From assembly GCA_036874045.1 (NCBI GenBank), contig CM072347.1:2854501-2918500 (forward strand): DNA of 64,000 nucleotides, in the 5' to 3' direction. Under the pieces are notes generated by a model that did not search any database, was not told the DNA's origin, and saw only the letters and a list, made by a program, of their open reading frames with translations. This stretch comes from Cymodocea nodosa (lineage: Eukaryota > Streptophyta > Magnoliopsida > Alismatales > Cymodoceaceae). This document shows, piece after piece, positions 25,801-37,800 of this stretch. The position numbers and the translations under genes are program-made. The number at the start of each line of letters is the position of its first letter. Position 1 is the first letter of the stretch.

Positions 25801-28800
25801 GAAGCAAACGAGTTTTCTATAACTGATTGGGTATGTTGTCACTTACGAGTTACAACTTAGGATGGTATGGGGCATTTCCTTATAATGAAATGAGCATATG
25901 ATTAGATATACGAAAACAATTTTGGGTACCTTAGTATAAGATTTTTTTAGTGATTTTCAGAGAATATCCGGATTTTTATATATTTTGTGTTGAAATTGCA
26001 TATATCTTATTGTAATCGTGTTGCATGAAATTGATAAAAAATAGCAATTCATGTTTAAAGATATATTTCTTTGACTACTTGAGGTTGTTAAGTCTGAGTA
26101 TTGTGTAGGTAAAATTACACATAATTGGATTCTTTCCAGACCCTACATTGGTAGGAGTCTCGTGTTTTGGGTTTAACTTTTACCTTTTCCAACTACATGT
26201 ATAGTCCATCTTCAATAAAAAGTATTGTGTTTGTTGAAGTATTGGCAGAATGCTTGAAGCCTCTCCTTTTTGATCTTATTGGCACACATTAGTCAACCTT
26301 TATGAATGGTTGGCAAATACTTGAAGACTCTTTAGTAGCACATGAGACCAAATGACAGTGTAAAAAACTAGGTTTTGTGTGAAAATTGCATATGGAAAAT
26401 TCCTATGATGGTGTTATAACACTATGATTACAAAGTGATCGGCAAGATTTCAGAAAAAGATAGGAAAAAAGGGGAAAGAGGAATGAAATTGCCACCTAGT
26501 TTAATATAAGAAGACTAGGAAAAATTTATATACAATGTATAGATACATGTAAAGTGATGGAGAAGCATTTTAGATAAACATTTTGAGTACGTGTAGGAAA
26601 GGTGATAGACATCCTATGTGTCTAATTTCTTGGTATTTTAGATATTATTAGGTGTAAAGTGTAGATGAGATGATGCATGCTGGTGTCTAGTTGTATGAAA
26701 ATAAGAAAAGAAGAGAAGATAAATATTTATACTCATATAAATGAATAGAGTTAAGAGCCTTGGAGAGTGTCATGTAAACTCTATGTGTAGTGAGTGAAGA
26801 ATGAGTCTTACATGGTCCTAGTCTAAATGCTCTAAGTATGGTGTGATTAAAATAAATAAACAAAGATAATCAAAGCAAATAAAAGCATAATGTGAATGCA
26901 AGGTGATTCAAGACATGTAGAATGGATACGTCTATTCATGCCCTCTTGAAAAATATCTTTGTGGATCTTAATATAATTACATTGGTTATTACTTATATAA
27001 TACAAACTCTAGTAATAACTTAAAGAATCAGAGAATTGTAAAATTTCGCTCAAAAAGATGAGAATGGAACTAAGATGTCTGCATGCTTTTGGTCCTATAT
27101 GAGGTGCTAAATGTATTCTTATGGGTGTAGTTCAATTAAGGGAGATGACCTTAATGCAATCTATGCCATTGGACTTGTGAGATTTTACTAATTTTGGAGA
27201 TGAGAAATAATTTAGAAATGTCACATATCCATTTATGACTCTATTAGGGATAGATTTAATTTCTATATACTGTGTTTTAAGATTGTTGGCAAAATAACAC
27301 GAAGTATCCTTTGAAGCACATATGATAGGCTACATGTGTAACTTTACTCTTGATTCTAATTACGTGCAATTAAAGCTGACAAAGCTATGAAGTTACGAAA
27401 ACAACAGATATATGTGTTGATAAAATGACAGTGCACACAACTTTACACTTGAGTTTGGTTGTGCACATGAAAAGTAAAATAACGTCAAAATATGTACTTT
27501 AAATTTTAAGTCATGTCATTCTATTTGAATTAATTATGATTTGATTATAATTTATATGTTATTTATGCAAATTTAAAAAATGATTGTCAAGAAAAAGTAT
27601 TTTTTGATAAGCAACACATAGATGATAAAGTGATAACAAATGAACACGTGTAAATATCAAGCAATTAACATGATAAAACATGAGCAGACAAGCATAACAA
27701 ACAATCTACACAATAACCATGACATTCATAAATAATGATCATGCTTAATCAATTATAAGGATATGCCCTGAATTGCTAAATAACCTGTAGAGATGTGCCA
27801 ACTTCGAACAATTGAAACAAAATGTCCAATAATTAGAAAATTATGAAATAACTCTTGGATTGAAGTATTCCAAGTTTACAATACAGGAAAAATATGCAGC
27901 AAAAATCTCAAGACAAGTAGAGACTGCAAACATAATGAAGAAACTAGAGGTGCAATGTAGATTTGCAGCAATATCTGTTAATTAGTGCAGTCTTTAAGAA
28001 AATTTGCAAAAAACTATACTGATCCAAATGACATGATTCAAAAGGCATATGAAACCTTAATGAATCCAGTTTTAGGGAAAAATATGAAACAAAATTGTTT
28101 AGGTCTATCTGCATTGCAACTACCACTATAAGTTCAATGTGCATGTCTTGAGGTAGACAACTTGTTTGTAGTTAGGGTTGAATTCAAAACTTTGAATATT
28201 TTTAACTACTTAATGGAACAACATGATTTGATTTGCAAATGAAAGATTAATGTCTTGATTTCATGAGAAAAATCTTAGACTATATATTCAAAGGTCGGTA
28301 AGATCATGAAGCTAGATCAAGGCTTATAGGTGTAGATTGCGATTTTTGCACTTATGTAGAATGCATCTTTAGCTTTAAAATTCATAGCAAATTTTAGACT
28401 TCACGAAATCACTCTAAATCTTAGGCATTTGAAAGTTGACAGACTAGTGAGTCAGGGATAAATGCATTGCAAAATCTTCTGGTATGGTAGGTTGAATGGT
28501 TGACCCTCAAAGTACGAGGTAGAATCAGTTGAGTGTTGTGTTTGATTTCAGAAAATCGTAGAGAAATTCATACTTCATGAAAATTCACAAAACAAAGTTC
28601 TACAGAAAGTAGATCAAGTGAGCTTTCATGAAAAAATATCTAGTGAAAATATTTTGGGGTAGGAATCAATGCATAAAATTGAAGAACTCGACTAGGCAGT
28701 CAGGCTTGTGTCATGTAGACTGACTAGACAAAAATGACTTGTAAAAGTCATAACTAATTGCTCACTTCATGGAATGCAGTGAAATCACTTGCATTTAACA

Positions 28801-31800
28801 GCTCTAGATATCTAGTTTGAAGGAAAAATGCATGACGAAATGTTTGGTTGTGCATGTGGAGAAAAATGAGGGGAGACAAATAGGTGTGCACAGACAGAGC
28901 GCCTAAATTTGATAATGTTATAAGCAACTTTGAAAAATCAAAGCAAAATTTATGCTTCATGGAATGACCTAAAATCAAAGGGCTTTTTCATCTTGATGAT
29001 TGTATTTTCAAAGAAAATTGCTATATTAAATTTTAAGGTCAACAGGCATTGGATGAATGATAACAATGATGGGTTGCTTAAAGCTCCCATTAAGCTGAAA
29101 ACTAAGGACCATAATGCAATTTTGGAAAAATTTCTGAAAATTGATAAAGATATGAACTGAGATTCTAGACTAAACATTTATTCTCGAAAATGTCTGGATA
29201 AAACATGCAATATTTCCCTTGATTATGAAGTGCGAACTTATAAAGAAAATAAATGAATAGGGGATGAACTAATGTTGTTTGTCTTTTGGTTTTGACAAGA
29301 TATAGCAGCAAAGACTGTTTTCCTATGAGGACGATGGCGGAAGATCATCTGTTCAAAGGTTGATCATGAGGTGTGCAGGATGCAGGTCGATCTTGGTCAG
29401 ACAATGTGGAATGGTTTTGCAAGTGGTGAGGATTTTGTGTGAGGGAGGCAGATGAACCTTGACTTACAGGATTTGGGAAGGTCACACAAGCTCAAGGAGG
29501 TTGCCTTGAGGTCATGTGAGTGGGGAGGAGTGATTTGTGGTGAGTGGTAGGCACATGAAGTTGCAGTGGCAAGTGGTGGTTTGACGTTGTTGGTGGAGTT
29601 TGAATTGTGCCATGAGGTTCTCCTAGAGGTTGTTTGAGTTTGGTGGTGGCTTCTAGAGTCTGAAGATGCAAGAGATGGAGCCTCAAATGAAGGAGAATGC
29701 TCAATTTTGTTGGCTGTTGCAGCGAGGTGCAGCAAATTTGTGCATCAAGTTGGTTGGCCACTCTACGGATGACATGGCTAAGGTGGTAGGACGAGTTGGC
29801 AGTGATCAGACAGTCATGGTTCACCAGGTCTGCTTGATTAAGTTGCAACTGCTGGATCTTGATGATCAGTTATGATTCAAGCCATTTGATGTAATCTGGA
29901 TGATGCAATTTCCGTCATTGATTCCCAGATCTGATCCTAGCCATTAGATTAAAAGCAGAAAAATCATCTATCATTAGGTAAAAGTAGAAAAAATGTCAAC
30001 CATTTGATGAGATCCAATCTAAACTGTTGGATGAAATCAATTCAGATCATTAGATTAGATCAAAGATTAAGTTTGCTGACAAGGTAGGGGGTGATGAACA
30101 AATGGCATACTGTTTTGGTAGGACGACATATCAATTTGCTGAGACTGAATAAGGTTGGGTATTGGGAAGAATCTGAAAGTAAGGGTGTCAACAGGTATAT
30201 CTTGGAGTTGTTTGGATTACGTCATGCATTATATGGTTCTCACTATTTCAGTGTCAAGTGGAACGGTTGGGTAGGATACTGCGTAAGCATGGCTTCCTTT
30301 TCATTTTGAGTGAATGTTTCCTTCATGGGGAGTCTGACTGCTGTAGAGGTCTTCAACAGGATGACCCTCTTTATCTTCTCTTTATTTTGGTGGTTAAAGT
30401 TTCTGCGACAAAATGCTTGAAGGAAAAAGAGAATGGCCTGATTAAGGGTTTTAAATCAAGTAGGAATGCTAAAGGTGTTTCATCTCCTTAGTATGCTGAC
30501 AACACTTTGTGTTTTATGATGTGAATCAAGTGTAAATAGAAGATATTCAACATTTACTAGGCATATTTGGAATTGTCACAAGTTTGAAGATTAACAAATG
30601 TTTTGCTATTGGGATTGCTTTATTAAAGGTGGAAGTTCAGGTTGCAACAAATATTAAGTATTGCAAATTTTGTAATTAGATATCTTTTTATTAGTACTGG
30701 AAAGTAGAGGGGGGTATTGTAAGGATGCCTGCAACCAGATATTTGAGTTTGCCTCTATCCATGAAAGCTATTCGGGTTAGAGATTGGCATCATCTGGTTG
30801 ACTGATTTGAGTAGGTCTTTTTGGCTAGGTTGGAAATTTCTTGGCGATGTATTGGCATGGGTACTTTCCTTGGCTTTCCTAAGGGAGAAGGATGGAAAGT
30901 AATCTCCTTCCATCTTTTATACCTAGGAAAGTGGAAGAATTTACTTTCTTCTACTTTCTCCTACGAGTTTGTGCACAAACACTAGAAGATGAAGTGTCAT
31001 GAATTTACTTTCTCTCACTTCATTTCTTGGTGCACCACCTTAGATGCATTTGCTCAATATGACGAACTTTCAAACTCCAATACTATTTGATTAATATGAG
31101 ACTTCGTTGTGCTTCTTCTTCTTATATTTCTTGGTGCAGGAGTTTTTTCACCTAAATGTTAATTTTATATCAATTTATATGGATGCCAATAATCAATAAT
31201 TGTCTTTTTCTGAGTCATCATCCTCTATGCTTCAGGCATTTTGATTTTTGAACTGCATTTCTCTAATAGTTGACGGGGAAGTAACTACTGCTGTTTTCCT
31301 ATATTTCTTATGCTTTTGCTGATATTTTTATCTAACAATATTGTTTTCTCATAGGAAGTCGATGTTGATACCCAGTACAAAACCTACAGCACAGTTACAA
31401 GGCAATCTCTCAATGCTTGGACGGGTGAACTTGATTTGGGACTGGTGGGTTACATTATGTGCTGATCCTGAAAATTTTGATATTCCTGCAATTAGTATTG
31501 GATTGAGTAATTGTCTAGTTTATTTACTATGGACTACGTTTTAGTCTTTAATGCACTGTAATGTTCTTCCATTGAATCATACGATAAATATTATGTCAAA
31601 TAGATATATGGTATTGGAGTTAACCGAATAAAATTATCCATTAGAAAATGTTTACGTGAAATAAAATAAGGAAAGGTAAATTTTGCTTAGTTAAAAAGAC
31701 AAATGCAATGAGTAGGGGCTTCACATTCATTTAAGTACATCCTCTATATAATAAAGGAAACTCATTGAAGGGCTTCCACTAGAGTTCTTGTTCTTGAACC

Positions 31801-34800
31801 CTATGGAACAGGCACTAATGAGGAAACAGCCAGCTGCTTAATGTGCATTAGATGCCTATCAGTAGATCATGATGATTTGATTTGGGTGAATGTTATTTGA
31901 GTGATAGATTTGGGGTTAATTTCTTAATCATAATAAAATCTGTTCTATCCTTTTAAAAATGAGAGTGAGATTTCAATTTCCACTATATATTATTTATATA
32001 TAAAACAGTAGCAAAAATCTGGCCCAAATGAAAAAATTTACAAGGTACCAAGGCGGTGAATGCAATAAAAAGATATTAGAAGAATTAGACATTGTCATTC
32101 AAATGATCCTTTTTGTCGTATATTCCCAAAAATGAGTTAATTTGCATTACTCCAAATATTTGTTGCACCTATCACTCAAAGTCTCTTATGATGATTATAT
32201 TGAGTTTTTTGCAGGTTGAGGCTGCAATTGAGCATATCTGTCGCCATGAAGGGGATGGAGCAATTCTTGTTTTCCTTACTGGTTGGGATGAAATATCTAA
32301 GACTCTTGATAAATTGAAAGGAAATACTCTTCTAGGAGATCCTAGGAGATTCCTTCTCCTTCCCCTGCATGGTTCAATGCCTACTATGAATCAACGTGAA
32401 ATATTTGATCGACCACCAGCTAATACGAGGCAAGTTGGAATGTATTTATTATAATGAAAATATTATACACTTGAATCTTTTTATAAAAGGGGAACATATA
32501 TGACCCATGTTTCTTTTGTTGTGTTTATTGTAGATACTTCGGCAATAATCTAATTACTACCATGCTCAATTCTTTCTAGTTCTTTGAAAGTTTAAAAATA
32601 TAAATCTTTATGATTGATAAAATGTAGAAAGATATTATAATAACACCTTCAAAATATTATAGAGGGCTTTATAAATGCTAAGGACTTTTTTTATTGATAT
32701 GTACCATGTCTACTTTCTTTGGCTTTCTTTGTATTCATTTCAATATGTTCTCATGTACGTTGCCTTCAAGCCAACATGCATCAACTTTGCGATGAAAGAA
32801 TTATTATTGACTATACATCATAGTTATCCTTACGAAATGCTTTTTTGTTCCTTTGAGCTTTCATAATTTTTTCATCCATTGTCCAAAAGAAAATCACGAA
32901 AATATGAATGTAAAAAGCTAGTCAATGTCCTTTATTGTCAAATGCACCAACGGGCTGACTATTTGTTGCGGATTGGATTAACCAAATATGATTGGAGTAA
33001 CAAGCTGACTAACCTTGTCCTTGTTTATCCCAATACTATTCTCCATTGCATATTCCACCTAAGTGAGTATTGCAAAGTATTTTGAGGTAAGGATTATTTG
33101 GGATGTTTGTTTCAGAAGAAACCTAATTGAAATGGAAACTAGTGACCTTGTTAGCCTTCTATCCTACCTTCAGATTTACAGTTTATCTGTTGTTTCTATA
33201 GCATCTTCCTTGTAGATTTTGGGGATGGAGCAAGGGTGGAGCTTTCTTGGTCAAGACACTCTACAATGGTGTCAAAGCTAGAGTGACCAAGTTCATGTGA
33301 AATAGTTGAGCTCTCACAAAAGTCCAATTTTTCATTTGACAGATTTGACAAGGTGGAGTCCTAGTAGAAGAAAAAGGAGGGGTTTTCAGTTGGCATGGAT
33401 TTGTAGATTTTGCTATTGAGAGGAGGAGACCCATAGGTATCTTTTGTTTGGATGCCACACTATGAATGGGTGGTGGAAGTCATTGGTTGGCATGGATGAT
33501 CTTTGGGAGTTTAATATCACAACATTTTGGCACATTTGATTCAATAAGCATAGAGGTGGAGTTGATGAGGCTAGGAGAAAGCTATGGCATATTATCCCTC
33601 CTGTTATTTGGTGGTGTAAGTGGTTGGAGAGTAAGTAGTAGGGTCTCTTGTGGTTCGACTCATGATTTGGTATACTTTAAAAACAGGGTTCTAAGGTTTG
33701 TTGTGAGTTGGTTAAGAGGGAGGTAGAATAACATGCTCTTTGATGAGGTGATTTTGACTTGGCTTGACCCTATTAGTGAAAACTCCTAGATTATAGATTT
33801 TGTTGCCTCTTCCCATATGTCTGGTAACTAGGACCGTTTTAGCCATTTAAATATTTTACCAAATATTTTCTCTATTACCATAGTTGATGGCCATTCATTC
33901 TCTGCTTTTGAGGAAGTCATATTTCCCCCCTCTTTAGATTAGACTGGACAAAGTCCTATGTATTTGATTTTCCAGTTAATTTATTATCTATTAGTGCTAT
34001 TAACCCTTCAATTTATGTGTTTAGTTACCTTCTATCCTTTTACTTTTTGGGGCCTATAAATGGGGAAGAAGATTAGCTTGAGTTGTATGTGTGGAGACAG
34101 AGTATACCTACCAGTCTAAGATGCAGTCTCTCATGGATTGGTGGTGTTAGTGTCAACATACAAGTCATCTATCTTATAGTATTATTGTCTTGGGCGTCCT
34201 TCCTTTTAGAAACTTCAATAATCCCTTTCTTGGATTGCCATATCTCCTTTTAAGTGTGAGTCATGTGATCTGGGTAAACACCATCGTCTTTCCTTTAAAC
34301 ATCTTTAGTTGGTGACTATTATCTATTTCATTAGAGTTTTCTCTATTTCTAGTTATCAATATTATATTATTTCTATTGATGATTGTTCTAAGGTGTCTTG
34401 GATTTATCTATTAAAATATCATCTTCATTGTGAAACAATTTTTAGTTGAAATAAAAACTCAATTTTCTGTTACTCCCAAGTGCTTACATATTGATAATGC
34501 TTTGGAATTTCTTAAGAATGAATTTCAATACTTCCCTTCAGATCATTCATCAAGCTACTTGCTAACATCTCAATAAAATGATGTGACTAAGTGGACACAT
34601 TGACATATTTTAGATGCTGCTTGCACCATTTTGGTATAAATGAAAGCTTTTAAGTATCTTTGGTCTGATGTCATTTTTATTGCTTATGTAATTAATAGGA
34701 TGCTTTCTATTTTGTTAGGTGGTGGGATACCTTTTTCTTGCTTTTGACTTGAGTTTTAATTATTTAGTGTACACCCTAAGGTCTTTGCTTGTTCATCCTT

Positions 34801-37800
34801 TGTATAGGATCTATCTCTTGGTTTAGATAAGTTGTTTCCTAAATCTCTCTAAGTCTTTTTTTTATTGGGTACCTATGCTTACAAAAGGGTATTACCCCTC
34901 TATTAAGATATTTTGTCTGTTATTACTTTCTTTACGGCAGTCATATTTTTATAATTGTGGAACACCTTTTGAAAACCTTACTTTTCCAATACAAGTGCTT
35001 ATTGGTAGCAGTTCTATTGATACAATCAATATCACTACCCATTGTAGGTATATCATTGTTAGCAGATACTATCGCTCCCTTCAACACAATCAACCTCAAT
35101 TACAAATGCAGATCTTTATAGCCCTATTACTCTATAGTAGGGTAAAAGAACCTACACTGCTCATCCTATGTTTAATTTTATCTCTTATAGTAATCTTAGT
35201 CCCACCTTCTAATGTGTTGTCCTTTTCATTTCTTCTCAGTCTATACGTAGGTACTTTGACTATCATATTGGAAAATAGCTATAAATGAAGAGATGGAAGC
35301 ATTCTAGTTATGTGGTGCATGGGACTTATACTTGCCTCATAGAGGCAAGCATATTCATTTTCTTATAGGCATATATTGTTAAGTACAAATTGGATGGCTT
35401 TGTGAATCACTATAAAGCTTGACTCATTGCTTATGGATTTACTCTTGCATATGACTTTGATTATGAAGAAACCTTCTCTGTAATGGCTTGTCTCAATTTC
35501 ATTCAAGTGCTATTATCCATTTCCATAAAGCAATCATAAGAGTTGTCAAAATTGCATGTCAAAAATGCCTTCTTATATGGTGATTTCACTAAGGAGGTCT
35601 CTATAGAGTTTGTTATTCAAGGGGAGCATCTAGTGTATAGACTTAAAAAAAGCCATCTATGGGCTGAAGTAGAGTCTTTGAGTGTGGTTTGAGAAGTTCA
35701 ATCAAATTGTCATTGATTATGATTTTAAAAGATGTGCAATGGACTACTCTATCTTTTATAAGAAGAGCAATGGAGATTGTGTAATTCTATTAGTCTATGT
35801 TGTCGACATTGTATTGATGGAACATAAGGAACATTTCATTACTAAATATATAGGAGAACAAAGATAATTCTTGGGCATTGAGTTTGGATACTCTATGGGG
35901 GAAATGGTTCTAACATAAACAAAGTATACACTCAATTTGTTGTAGAGATAGGACTCTTCAGCTATAAACTTGAGGGTACACTAATAGAGCTCAATCCTAA
36001 TTTTTGGGATAGTACATCTAAGAAATTGGAGGACATTAGGAAATATAGAAGACTAATTGGAAAATTGATTTGTCTCACAAGATTGAACATTGCCTATGCT
36101 ACGAACTTAGTTTATGCATGATCTAAGAGAAGTTCATTAGCTAGGAGCTCGTCATGCACTTGCCTATGTTAAAGATTGTCCTAAAAAGGGTTTGGTATAT
36201 AAAAGGCATAATCACTTGATCATTGAGGTATATGTAGACTTAGGCTATATAGGGCATAAAGGTGATAGAAAATCTACTTGAAAGTTTTGCACTTATGTTA
36301 GAGGAAATCTCGTCACTTGACAAAGTAAGAAATAGAATCTAGTATAGAAGTTGAATATCAAGTTATGATTGAAACTCTGTGAGATCATGTGGTTCTAATT
36401 TCTATTGCAAGCGTTGAATTTTATCGCTTCAACTCTTATGTCTATGCACTGTGACAATTAGGTTACAATGTTAATTGCTAGTAATCTCACATGTCATAAA
36501 CACACTAAGCACATTCAAGTTTACTACTATGTTTGTGATATGGTGATGATAGAGATGATTTCTACTCCATTCACTCAATCCTTAAGGTAACTTGCATATA
36601 TCTTTAGTAAGGGTCTAGATACTAGGATATTTGTGAATGTGTAACAAGATGGACATGAAGGATATATATGCTCCATTGTGAGGAGTGTTAGGGTAAATAA
36701 TCTATTTAAGGTTTATGTGTGTTAAGTGGGTTTAATCCCACATTGCTAGTGATGTGGTGATCATATCTATGTAGTCTCTGTATATTAGAGGCATTGTCTT
36801 TCCTAATAGAACACACACTCCTGCACATCTCATGTGTTTCCACAATCACACAAAATCGAATCCCCCTTCTGCCCCCTCATCATGCAATTTAACAGCAATT
36901 TCCCTTTATTCATGGGACCATTTTTAGGTTAAGAAAATCGATGATTTTCTCTTCTTGTTCAACAATATACTAGCCCACTTGGGGAAGGTTAGGGGGATCC
37001 TGATTTTCTCACTCTTCAACCTTTGCCCATTTTGTTCTTGAAATATGAATTTTTGAATCTAGGCAAATAAAACTTGCAAGTTTGTTGTATACAGGTGTTA
37101 GTGTGTCTGCAACTTGCAAGTTTGTTGCATAGTTATTGAATAACTATTGCAGTATATTGCACAGGATTTGCCCCTGTTTTCATACTTGATTAACATGATT
37201 ATCTGTTGTTTGTACTTGTGTGTTATTGCTTGGACATTGTTTCTACTTCTGCTTCAGCTTTATGATTCCTGCAAGTCCCATACCTATTGCAATTGTCTAC
37301 TTTAATTTTTAGTTATATTTGTGTCTGTTCCAAGTTGGATGTTCTAGTTTGAGGAGTGTTAGAGTTATGTAATAATAGTTGGTATTATTCCTGCATTGCG
37401 AACCATGTAATAATCTTCCTATGTAACCACTATTTATAGAAGTCTTAATGTTAGTCAATGAATATCAATCTTCCACCTATCCTTCATAAATACTCTTTAG
37501 CATATGTCCATGAATTTCTTTATTTTTTCCTTGTTTATAATGATAACTGATATCTATCCTATATAAAATTTGTCTAAATACTCTCCTGGAAGCTGTTCGC
37601 AACATAGAGAAGCTCATCTACCTTGAAAAACCATCGTTAGTCATCAGATAATACAAAATATCGTCTTCTTCTGGAATGTACTTCAAGTGAAAACTTTTCT
37701 TGAATATTAGGCTCTGAACTGCAGAATATAGTATCCATGAGGGTTGCATTGAGCATATGCTGTGGATGATGTATCTGTGAATTATAATTAATTAAAATTA